Of a DNA stretch of 64,000 bases, positions 32,734 through 41,400 are shown piece by piece; positions within the stretch are counted from its first letter, which is position 1, and each line of letters starts with the position of its first letter. The notes beneath the pieces are model-generated. The model saw only the letters and a program-made list of their open reading frames with translations. It was not told the origin of the DNA and did no database searches. The translations under genes and the position numbers were made by a program. Origin of the DNA: Knoellia sp031844405 (GTDB taxonomy: Bacteria; Actinomycetota; Actinomycetes; Actinomycetales; Dermatophilaceae); assembly GCA_031844405.1 (NCBI GenBank), contig JAUZVC010000001.1, forward strand, positions 124,001 through 188,000. Direction: 5' to 3'.

Positions 32734-32826
32734 CGCCCCAGTCTGGCCTCGACCCCCCACCGAAGGGCGGCGAGCAGGGCGCCAGGCGGTGAGGTGAGGT
32801 GAGCAGAGGTCGCGCAGACGACTGCG

Positions 32827-33201
32827 TCAGAACCGCTCGACCCACTGCGCCCGCCACTCCGGCGGCTCGAAGGACTCACTCCAGTAGGCGGTCTCCCTGC
32901 GGATCCGTCCGTCCTCGAGCTCGAAGATGAACACCGTCTCGTAGACCGGGCCGCCGTAGTCGAGCGACGCCTCGGCGACGACGAGGTCACCCGAGCTCGT
33001 CAGCCGCCGCGGGGTGATCGTCGGCAGCTGCGGGAACGCGCCATAGATGCTGCGACGGTTCGCCGCGCCCCTGACGCGTTCATGCGACTGCGGCCAGTCC
33101 ATCGTCGCGTCGTCGTGGAAGAGCTCGTCCATCACCTCGACCTTCCGGTCGTTGATGCAGGCGATGAGCCGCTCGATGACTGCCTCGTTGGGGTTTGCCA
33201 T
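32827..33201 (-). CDS. NTF2-like (SnoaL-type) protein
   Basis: 124 residues of the cone-shaped NTF2 fold: NEAVIERLIACINDRKVEVM, then ELFHDDATMDWPQSHE and TVFIFELEDGRIRRETAYW. SnoaL-type members are small isomerases/cyclases or have no known activity. The start at 33201 has GAGG seven bases upstream. The gene is flanked by VOC and DUF385 genes on the same strand, with no tight coupling. Confidence 0.8.
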   Translation of the reverse strand: MANPNEAVIERLIACINDRKVEVMDELFHDDATMDWPQSHERVRGAANRRSIYGAFPQLPTITPRRLTSSGDLVVAEASLDYGGPVYETVFIFELEDGRIRRETAYWSESFEPPEWRAQWVERF

Positions 33202-33259
33202 GTGCACCTCGCGTGGGACTCGGCCCCTGACTCAGGATAGGACCGCGACGACGTGGCGG

Positions 33260-33739
33260 TCAGCCGTTCGACTGCTCCTCGTCGGACGGGCCGGTGCCGG
33301 TCACCAGCCGGAACATCGGCGGCACCCGACCGAGCCGCCTCTCGTACTTGGCGTAGTCCGGCGCCGTCGCGAGCACCACCTCGCGCCAGCACCGCTCACG
33401 CTCCGACTCGGGCACCGGGACCGCCCGCAGGTGCAACAGCGCACCGTCGAGCTCACCGAGCACGGCCGGCTGCGCCAGCAGGTTGAAGTACCACCCGGGC
33501 GGGTGCCCGGTCCCGCTGTTCGCCGCGACCACGAGAAGGTCGTCCCCGTCGCCGAAAGCCTGCACGAGCACCGTGCGGGGACGGCCCGTGCGACGCCCCA
33601 CGGTCGTGAGCACGATGGCCCGCCGGTGCCACAGGCGTGTGGCGCCTCCCTTCGTCCTCCGCACGAGCCACGCCCCGAACCGGACAGACCTCGTGTCGAT
33701 CGCGTGCTCGATGCGGGTCCTCGTCCGTTCACTCAGCAT
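33260..33739 (-). CDS. Nitroreductase/deazaflavin-dependent (DUF385, Ddn-like) protein
   Basis: 159 residues with the split-barrel pattern of the Ddn/DUF385 family: IVLTTVGRRTGRPRTVLVQAF, then DDLLVVAANSGTGHPPGWYFNLLAQP and a C-terminal PDYAKYERRLGR-like helix. Family members use coenzyme F420 for nitro- or quinone-reduction or work as F420-dependent oxidoreductases. This supports F420 production by the host but does not prove it. The ATG at 33739 has a weak ribosome site. It is divergent from the Arr-fusion gene. Confidence 0.85.
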   Translation of the reverse strand: MLSERTRTRIEHAIDTRSVRFGAWLVRRTKGGATRLWHRRAIVLTTVGRRTGRPRTVLVQAFGDGDDLLVVAANSGTGHPPGWYFNLLAQPAVLGELDGALLHLRAVPVPESERERCWREVVLATAPDYAKYERRLGRVPPMFRLVTGTGPSDEEQSNG

Positions 33740-33833
33740 CTCGTGGCTCCCTCACCCTTCGGCTCCTCCCAGTGCAGCGAGTCCGAGGCCCGCGGACCAC
33801 GGACATACGTCCCCCTCTGCGAGACTCGAGGGG

Positions 33834-34787
33834 ATGCAGACCACGTCGGGCGACTTCGAGCTCACCACCGATGAGCTCCGGACCGTCGTGGCGTATGCCG
33901 TCGCGTGCGCCGAGCCGGCCCTCTTCCTCTTCGAGCGCGAGCGTCCCGACGACCCCCGTCCCGCCGCCGCGCTCGACGCAGCCCGGCTCTTCGTCGACGG
34001 TGCACCACGGTCGAGGCTCCAGCGCACGGCCGCCACGGCAGCCCACCGCGCTGCGAAGGAGTGCTCCGACGAGGCCGCGGGGCACGCGGCGACGGCTGCG
34101 GGCGACGCGTGCGCCGCGGCATACCTTCATCCCCTCGCGAAGGCCACGCAGGTGCGCCACATCCTCGGCGCGGCCGCGCACGCGGCCCGGGCCGGCGAGG
34201 TCGCCCGCGACGGCGACGCGGTCGTCGGCGAGTACCTCCTCGTCGCGTCGCAGAAGCGGGCGACGCCCGAGCTCGTCGAGATCCTGTCGCGCTACCCCCG
34301 GGCGCCCGAGGGACGCAGCCGGGTCGCCGTCCTCCTCCGCCGGCTCGACAGCCTGCTGCGCGACCCGCCACCGATCCCGCGGACCGTCGACGACCCCGGC
34401 CCGTTCTTCCACGGCACCCGGGCGGACCTGCGTCCCGGCGACCTGCTCACGCCCGGGTGGGGCACGAACTACGGCTCGGGCAAGGCCTCGCGCAACATCT
34501 ACCTCACTGCATCACGGGACGGCGCCCCGCTCGCCGCGGCCCTGGCGCTCGGCGACGGTCCGCCGCGCGTCTACCGCGTCGAACCGGTCGGGACGATCGA
34601 GGACGACCCCAACGTCACCGACAAGCGCTTCCCCGGCAACCCGACCCGCTCCTACCGGACCAAGGAGCCGCTGCGCGTCGTCGAGGAGGTCACCGGTCTG
34701 ACGTTCCCGTCCGACGAGACCGTGCAGCACATGCGCGCGCGGATGGCCGAGCTGCGTGAGCTCGGCATCGAGGCGATGGACGACTGA
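33834..34787 (+). CDS. Rifampin ADP-ribosyltransferase (Arr) domain fused to an N-terminal helical domain
   Basis: 317 residues. From residue 191 it is a nearly full Arr: FFHGTRADLRPGDLLTPGWG, then NIYLTASRDGAPLAAALALG, IEDDPNVTDKRFPGNPTRSY and KEPLRVVEEVTG, the blocks that bind NAD and rifamycin. Known stand-alone Arr proteins are about 140 residues. Here the first 170-180 residues are an alanine-rich helical domain (LRTVVAYAVACAEPALFLFE; HPLAKATQVRHILGAAAHAA), which resembles the putative-immunity/Imm5-like domain family. Arr inactivates rifamycins by ADP-ribosylation; the added domain's job is unknown. ATG 33834 follows GAGGGG. Confidence 0.85.
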   Translation: MQTTSGDFELTTDELRTVVAYAVACAEPALFLFERERPDDPRPAAALDAARLFVDGAPRSRLQRTAATAAHRAAKECSDEAAGHAATAAGDACAAAYLHPLAKATQVRHILGAAAHAARAGEVARDGDAVVGEYLLVASQKRATPELVEILSRYPRAPEGRSRVAVLLRRLDSLLRDPPPIPRTVDDPGPFFHGTRADLRPGDLLTPGWGTNYGSGKASRNIYLTASRDGAPLAAALALGDGPPRVYRVEPVGTIEDDPNVTDKRFPGNPTRSYRTKEPLRVVEEVTGLTFPSDETVQHMRARMAELRELGIEAMDD

Positions 34788-34886
34788 CCGGCACTGACGC
34801 GGGTGCGGAGCGCGGATGCAGGTGCGCAGGCGCCTGTCGGGTGGGCCCTGTCACTCACCGGAGCGCGTTCCCGCAGGATGTGGCCC

Positions 34887-36569
34887 ATGCAGAACCCCCT
34901 CGACAGCCGCTACATGGACCTCGTTCGCCTCCTGCGCCGTTACGGACGTTCCGACCTCGTCGCCGGTGCCCAGCTCGACGAGTTCGCCGCGGACGGCCCC
35001 GACACGGACGATCCGGTCACCGGCGACCAGGCGACGGCGGAACGGTTCGCGGCCGATCTCGAGCGCATGGGGCCCACCTTCATCAAGCTCGGACAGCTGC
35101 TGTCGACACGCTTCGACCTGCTCCCACCGGCATACACGACCGCTCTGACCCGGCTCCAGGACACGGTGGAGCCGATCCCCTTCGCCGAGGTGCGCGAGGT
35201 CGTCGAGCGCGAGCTCGGCGCCTCGATCGGGGACCGGTTCAGCGACTTCTCGGTGGACCCCCTGGCGTCGGCCTCGATCGGCCAGGTGCACGCCGCGACG
35301 CTGCGCAACGGTCACGAGGTCGTCGTCAAGGTCCAGCGACCAGGGGTGCGCGAGACCGTGCGGGAGGACATGGAGGTGCTCGCCCGTCTGGCGACGGTCG
35401 CCGACCATCGCACCGAGGCCGGCCGACGCTTCGGCTTCGGGCAGCTGCTCGGTCAGTTCCGACGGTCACTGGCGGGTGAGCTGGACTACCGCCGGGAGGC
35501 CAAGAACCTCGTCACCTTCGGACGTCTCACCGAGGACTACGAGCACCTGGTCGTGCCGCAGCCGGTGATGGAGTACACGACGAGCAGCCTGCTCACGATG
35601 GACCGCGTCGAGGGGCGCAAGGTCACCGACATCGGGAGGTTCGGGCTCACCGACCTCGACGCCCGGCCCATCGTCGAGGAGCTCTTCCGCGCCTACCTGC
35701 GGATGATCCTCGACGAGGGCGTGCTCCACGCAGACCCGCACCCCGGCAACCTCCTGCTCACCGACGACGGGCGGCTGGCCCTTCTCGATCTCGGCATGAC
35801 CGCGTCGGTCTCTCCGCGACTGCAGGACGAGGTCGTCAAGCTGCTCCTGGCGATCAGCGACGGTGACGGCGAGGAGACGGCCACGATCCTCGCGGCGATG
35901 GGACACCCGGTCGAGGGCTACGACGCCGCGGCGTTCCGTGACGACGTGAGCCACCTCGTCTCCGAGGCCGTGGCGAGCGGCGCGGACCTCGAGGTGGGGA
36001 CGGTGCTCGTCGACCTCAGCCGCGTCTCGGGCATCCACGGGCTGCGGCCGCCTGCCGAGATGTCGATGATCGGCAAGGCCATGCTCAACCTCGACCAGGC
36101 GACCTCGCACCTGGACCCGAGCTTCGCCCCGGCCGAGTCCATCCGCGACAACGTCATGGAGATCTTCGCGTCCGGCCTCAAGACCTCGCCCGGCGGGCTG
36201 CTCTCCGCGGCGATCGAGGCGAAGGACTTCACCGCCCAGCTCCCTCGCCGCGCCAACCGGATCCTCGACGCCATGGCCGACGGCGAGTTCCAGCTGCGCG
36301 TCGACGCCATCGACGAGCAGCGGCTGCACCTCGTGCTGCAGCGGGTGGCGAACCGGCTCACTCTCGGCCTCATCATCGCGGCCACCCTCATCGGCGCGGC
36401 GTTCATGATGCGGGTGCCCTCGACGTGGACGCTGCTCGGCTACCCCGGGATCGCCATCGTGTTCTTCCTGCTCGCGGCGGTCGCCGGGATCATCATGGCG
36501 GGCTGGATCATCGTCACCGACCGCAAGGTCGCCCGAGCCGATTTCCACGGACAGTCACCACGGCGCTGA
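34887..36569 (+). CDS. AarF/UbiB (ABC1) family atypical kinase
   Basis: 560 residues. The UbiB signatures are present: ERMGPTFIKLGQLLSTR (KxGQ), ASASIGQVHAATLRNGHEVVVKVQRPG (the Ala-rich loop replacing the glycine loop, and Lys), and DEGVLHADPHPGNLLLTDDGRLALLDLG (catalytic Asp and DFG-like DLG). Two hydrophobic helices close the C-terminus (LTLGLIIAATLIGAAFMM and IAIVFFLLAAVAGIIMAGW). Family members are ATPases supporting quinone or lipid biogenesis at membranes; the exact role in actinomycetes is unclear. ATG 34887 is used; ATG 34878 is three codons upstream. Confidence 0.87.
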   Translation: MQNPLDSRYMDLVRLLRRYGRSDLVAGAQLDEFAADGPDTDDPVTGDQATAERFAADLERMGPTFIKLGQLLSTRFDLLPPAYTTALTRLQDTVEPIPFAEVREVVERELGASIGDRFSDFSVDPLASASIGQVHAATLRNGHEVVVKVQRPGVRETVREDMEVLARLATVADHRTEAGRRFGFGQLLGQFRRSLAGELDYRREAKNLVTFGRLTEDYEHLVVPQPVMEYTTSSLLTMDRVEGRKVTDIGRFGLTDLDARPIVEELFRAYLRMILDEGVLHADPHPGNLLLTDDGRLALLDLGMTASVSPRLQDEVVKLLLAISDGDGEETATILAAMGHPVEGYDAAAFRDDVSHLVSEAVASGADLEVGTVLVDLSRVSGIHGLRPPAEMSMIGKAMLNLDQATSHLDPSFAPAESIRDNVMEIFASGLKTSPGGLLSAAIEAKDFTAQLPRRANRILDAMADGEFQLRVDAIDEQRLHLVLQRVANRLTLGLIIAATLIGAAFMMRVPSTWTLLGYPGIAIVFFLLAAVAGIIMAGWIIVTDRKVARADFHGQSPRR

Positions 36570-36666
36570 GCCGTCGTCGTGAATGCGGTGGACGTGGCGG
36601 CAACTTGACCTCATCTGGCCGAAATCCGGGTGTGGCAAGCGCCTCGCTCCGCCTACCGTTGCGCGG

Positions 36667-37599
36667 GTGACCACGCTCTCCACCAGCGCCGCTCGTTCAA
36701 CCGACGGCGGGGACAACACCAGCGGCACGTTCCAGTGGCGGGTCCTGCTCGCCATGGCAGTGACCCTGGTCCTGTGGGCGTCCGCGTTCGTCGCGATCCG
36801 CCACCTCGGCAAGGACGTGCCGGCGGGAGCGCTCTCACTCGGCCGGCTCCTCGTGGCCTCACTCGCCCTCGGGGTGCTCGTCTTCCGCCGCCGCCCGACA
36901 TGGCCACGGCGCGGTGACTGGTGGCTGCTCGTCGTCTGCGGCGTGGGCTGGTTCGGGATCTACAACCTCGCACTCAACGAGGCCGAGCGCCGCGTCGACG
37001 CCGGCACGGCAGCGCTCATCGTCCAGATCGGGCCGCTCCTCGTCGCCCTGCTCGCCACCGTCTTCCTCGGCGAACGGATGACCCGGTGGCTGCTCGCCGG
37101 GATGGTCGTCGGCTTCGCGGGCGTCGCCGTCATCGCGCGCGGGTTCTCGGACGAGGGGTCGGGCGACACCGTCGGCGTCTGGCTCACCGTCCTCGCGGCG
37201 GTCACCTACGCAATCGGCGTCCTCGCCCAGAAGCCGCTCCTCGGGCGCCTTCCCGGCGCCGAGGTCACGTGGATCGCCTGCGTCATCGGCACCGTGACGT
37301 GCCTGCCGTGGACAGGGGAGCTCGTCGACGTCGTCCGTGTGGCCGACGCCGCGACGCTGCTGTGGATCGCCTACCTCGGCATCTTCCCCACGGCAATCGC
37401 CTTCACGACGTGGGCCTACGTCCTGTCCCGTGGCGACGCGGGCAAGGTCACGCTCACGACCTTCCTCGTGCCCTTCATCGCCACGCTCATCGCGTGGGCG
37501 CTCCTGTCCGAGGTGCCTCCCGCCCTGACCTTCGTCGGTGGCGTGCTCGCCATCGTCGGCGTCCTGCTCACCCGCCGCCGCCCGCGGGCCCGACTCTGA
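36667..37599 (+). CDS. EamA/DMT-superfamily transporter
   Basis: 310 residues with ten predicted membrane helices in two EamA halves: LVLWASAFVAIRHLGKDVPA opens the first (about 20-150), GVWLTVLAAVTYAIGVLAQK the second (about 170-300). FGIYNLALNEAERRVDAGTAAL and LGIFPTAIAFTTWAYVLSRG are the family repeats. DMT proteins export metabolites; substrate unknown. The GTG at 36667 precedes a 20-residue polar tail. It is followed after 12 bp by a deaminase gene, so an operon is likely. Confidence 0.88.
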   Translation: MTTLSTSAARSTDGGDNTSGTFQWRVLLAMAVTLVLWASAFVAIRHLGKDVPAGALSLGRLLVASLALGVLVFRRRPTWPRRGDWWLLVVCGVGWFGIYNLALNEAERRVDAGTAALIVQIGPLLVALLATVFLGERMTRWLLAGMVVGFAGVAVIARGFSDEGSGDTVGVWLTVLAAVTYAIGVLAQKPLLGRLPGAEVTWIACVIGTVTCLPWTGELVDVVRVADAATLLWIAYLGIFPTAIAFTTWAYVLSRGDAGKVTLTTFLVPFIATLIAWALLSEVPPALTFVGGVLAIVGVLLTRRRPRARL

Positions 37600-37611
37600 G
37601 ACGATCACCGC

Positions 37612-38106
37612 ATGGCCGTGAACGCAACCGATCTCAGCCACCTGCGGCGCTGCGTCGAGCTGGCCCGTGAGGCCCTCGACGACGGGGACGAGCCGTTCGG
37701 TTCGGTACTCGTCGACGGTGAGGGGCGGGTGCTGCGCGAGGACCGCAACCGCACCAAGGACGGCGACCAGACGCGCCACCCGGAGTTCGAGCTCGCCCGT
37801 TGGGCCGCGACCCACACCGACCCGGCGGACCGTGCCGGCTGCACCGTCTACACCTCCGGGGAGCACTGCGCGATGTGCTCGGCCGCCCACGCCTGGGTCG
37901 GTCTGGGGCGCATCGCGTATGCCGTCTCCACCGAGCAGCTCGTGGGCTGGCTTCGCGAGTGGGGCGTCGCGGCCTCGCCCGTCCTGCCGCTGGCCGTGCA
38001 GCAGGTCGCGCCGGGGGTCGTCGTCGACGGGCCCGCCCCCGAGCTCGAGGACGAGATGCGGTCGCTGCATGCCCGCATGCACGGCATCGAAGGCGCCGGC
38101 CGCTGA
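37612..38106 (+). CDS. Nucleoside/cytidine-deaminase family zinc enzyme
   Basis: 164 residues. The zinc/catalytic motif HPEFELARWAATHTD (H-x-E) and the second motif YTSGEHCAMCSAAHAWVGLG (C-x2-C) are intact. Length and order fit guanine-deaminase/tRNA-adenosine-type (dCMP_cyt_deam) proteins; a nucleobase rather than tRNA substrate is likely because the RNA-binding tail is lacking. The ATG at 37612 lies 12 bp beyond the DMT gene; together they may form a two-gene unit. Confidence 0.87.
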   Translation: MAVNATDLSHLRRCVELAREALDDGDEPFGSVLVDGEGRVLREDRNRTKDGDQTRHPEFELARWAATHTDPADRAGCTVYTSGEHCAMCSAAHAWVGLGRIAYAVSTEQLVGWLREWGVAASPVLPLAVQQVAPGVVVDGPAPELEDEMRSLHARMHGIEGAGR

Positions 38107-38472
38107 GCGGACGCGTGCCCGACTCGCTCGGGTGGTGGCGGACGAAGCCGACGGGCGACAACGAGCTGACGACGACGACCTCAGGGATTCCGTCCGGTAG
38201 ACGACGAGGCCTCGGGGCGCGCGGCGAGGGCAGCGGGAGATGCGGCCGCCGCGGCATACCGGCATCCGCTTCCGAGGCATCCCGCGCGAGGCGCCTGACA
38301 CGGCCTCAGCCGTGACGTACTGACGAGGGGAGAACGTTCACCGACCTCGCTCGCAGGTCGCTGTCCGATGGTGAGCGTGGATCGGACAGCCCTTGGGTCC
38401 CAGGTTGACGCGCCCTACTGGCACCGCGACTGTCAGGCGGGACAGCGTCGTCGCCCACGAAGGAACACGCAG
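38107..38472. other. 366-bp intergenic region before the mannanase gene
   Basis: I find no convincing gene; open frames here have no ribosome site and are shadows of neighbours. It contains one CGGCATAC octamer (38254), a GAGAACGTTC palindrome (about 38330), and two close inverted repeats (38342-38389), then TTGACG (38405) with a poorly matching GACTGT 17 bp on. This is probably the promoter and operator area of the glycoside hydrolase. Confidence 0.55.
38342..38389 (+). promoter_or_regulatory. Two adjacent inverted repeats upstream of the mannanase gene
   Basis: CGACCT(7)AGGTCG spans 38342-38360, and CTGTCCGAT(11)ATCGGACAG spans 38361-38389, both perfect. They are placed back to back about 85-130 bases before the ATG, and just before a TTGACG. 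They could be repressor operators controlling mannan use, or attenuator stems if transcription starts upstream. No regulator gene is adjacent. Confidence 0.5.
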
Positions 38473-41400
38473 ATGCGCACCGTGCCCCGCTCGCTCAGCA
38501 TCATCGTCCTTGCCGCCACTGCCCTCGCACCGGTCCTGCCCGCGGGGGCGACGCCGAGAGCAGCCGCGCAGGCGCCACGCGCCGCCGTCGTCAGCGCCAA
38601 CGGCGCGCCGACGACGACCGCAGCGGTCCCGGCCGCCGGACGTGCGGTGGCCGCAACGACCGCGCCGGCCTTCGCGACCTCCTTCGAGGAAGGAGAGCAG
38701 CAGCCGTCGTGGGTCAACACGCCCGACCTCGACGCCCAGGGCAAGCCGCGCACGGCCGGCGTCACCGGGGCCTCCATCCTCGAACGCGGCCCGAGCACAC
38801 CCACCGGACCTGACCTGCTGGCAGCCCCGACCGACCAGCTCCCTTGGGAGGGTCCGTTCCAGAACGGCGTCGGACCGGTGCCCGGCACGATCACCCCGAC
38901 CACCACCCCGGCCGGAGAGCCCGCGGTCCGGTGGTCGATGCAGTCGGCGGGCGAGACCTGGATCCAGGTGCCGATGCCCGGGCTCGCGCTGGGGACGACC
39001 TACCGCGCCCAGGTCACCCTGCAGGGCGAGGGAGAGCTCTTCCTCAACGTCTACAGCGGTTCGAGCGACGTCGGGGGCGAGGTCGTCACCCTGACCGACG
39101 CGCCCCGGACGCTCACGGTGGACCTCACGACTCCGGGGAGCCGGGGCGGGACACCCCAGTTCCAGATCCGTACGCGAGCCCGCGGCGCGATCGACGCCGT
39201 CGTCTCCGCACCCTCGGTGCAGAAGCTGGTTCCCGGCGCCGTCGACTTCCCCGGCAACGTCACCGACCAGGTCGCGAAGGTCGCCGCCAGCCGGGAGAAC
39301 GCGCCGAACGAGACGGCCGCCAAGCTCGCCGACGGTGACGTCGGCACCAAGTGGCTGGCAGGTGGCCGGAGCAACTGGGTGACCTACGAGCTGGCGGCGC
39401 CGGCGGCCGTGGTCGCCTACGCGCTGGGATCCGCCAACGACGCGCCCGGGCGCGACCCGCGGGACTGGACCCTTCAGGGGTCCCACGACGGCACCAGCTG
39501 GACGTCGCTCGACACCCGTGCCAACCAGGGCTTCCCCAACCGCTTCCAGACCCGGCAGTACTCCTTCGCCAACACCACGGCATACCGCTTCTACCGCCTC
39601 GACATCACCGCGAACGCCGGTGACGACGGCACCCAGCTCGCCGAGTGGCTGCTGTCGACCAAGGCCATCCCGCCCTCGGACATGACGACCACGGTGGGCT
39701 CGGGTCCGAGCGACGCCTACAACGCCCGGCCGAACGTCGGGTTCACCGGCACTGCGGCCCTGCACTACATGGGCGCCCACACGACCGAGGGCCGCGCGTA
39801 CTCCTACAACAAGGTGCTCGACGTCGACCTGCCCGTCAGCGCGACCACCGAGCTCGCCTACAAGATCTTCCCCGAGCTCACCGGCGGGGACCTCACCTAC
39901 CCGAGCACGTACGCGGCCGTGGACCTTGCCTTCACCGACGGGACCCACCTCAGCGACCTGGAGGCTCGAGACCAGCACGGGAAGGTCCTGAGCCCGCAGG
40001 GACAGGGCGCGGGAAAGGTTCTCTACGCCAACCAGTGGAACTCCGTCGTGTCATCGATCGGCGCCGTGGCCGAGGGCAGGACGATCGACCGGATCGTCGT
40101 GGCGTACGACAAGCCCGAAGGACCCGCCGACTTCGGCGGGTGGATCGACGACATCTCGGTGCGTGCGGCCGAGGCGGTCACCAGTCCGGCGCGCCCGTCG
40201 GACCACGTCGTCACCACCCGCGGCACCAACTCGAGTGACCGCTTCTCGCGGGGGAACACGATCCCGGCGACGACGGTCCCGCACGGGTTCAACTTCTGGA
40301 CCCCCGTCACGAACGCAGGCACCACCCGCTGGTTGTACGACTACGCCAGGGGCAACAACGCACAGAACCGCCCGCAGCTGCAGGCGCTCTCGCTGAGCCA
40401 CCAGCCCAGTCCGTGGATGGGTGACCGCCAGACCTTCCAGGTCATGCCGTCCGCCAAGAGCGGTGTCCCGGCAGCAGGACGGACTGCCCGGGCCCTTTCC
40501 TTCAGCCACGACAACGAGGTCGCCAAGCCGCACTACTACGGCGTGACGTTCGACAACGGCCTCAAGGCCGAGATCACGCCGACCGACCACGCCGCGATGA
40601 TGCGGTTCACCTACCCCGGCAACGAGAGCAGCCTGGTGCTGGACAACATCACCGACGCCGGTGGGCTCACCCTCGACGCCGCTGGCCGGTCGATCTCCGG
40701 CTTCACCGACGTCGGGAGCGGCGACAACTCCCTCGGCATGACGCGGATGTTCGTCCACGCCACGTTCGACGCCCCGGTCACCGACAGCGGCAAGCTCGGC
40801 GGAGGGGGCGGGGGCGACGTGACCGGCTACCTGCGCTTCGACGCGGGCGCCGACCGCACGGTGACGATGCGGATCGCCACCTCGCTCATCAGCCTGGAGC
40901 AGGCCAGGAAGAACCTTGCCCTGGAGATCGCTCCCACCGACACCTTCGAGGACGTGCGGGAGCGCGCCCAGACCCTCTGGGACGAGAAGCTCGGCGTCAT
41001 CGACGTCGAGGGCGCCACCCCTGACCAGCTCACGACGCTCTACTCGAACCTCTACCGGCTCAACGTCTATCCGAACTCCGGACACGAGAACGTCGGCACC
41101 GCCGCTGCGCCCGTCTTCAAGCACGCGGTGCAGTCCTCGACCTCCACCGACCCCTCGCCCGAGGGGACGACCGCCACCGCCACGGGCGCCCGCGTCAACG
41201 AGGGCAAGGTCTACGTCAACAACGGTTTCTGGGACACCTACCGCACGACGTGGCCCGCCTACTCGCTGCTCTATCCGACCCAGGCCGGGGAGATGGTCAA
41301 CGGCTTCCTCCAGCAGTACAAGGACTCCGGGTGGGTCTCGCGCTGGTCGGCTCCCGGCTACGCGAACAGCATGACGGGCACGAGCTCGGACGTGGCCTTC

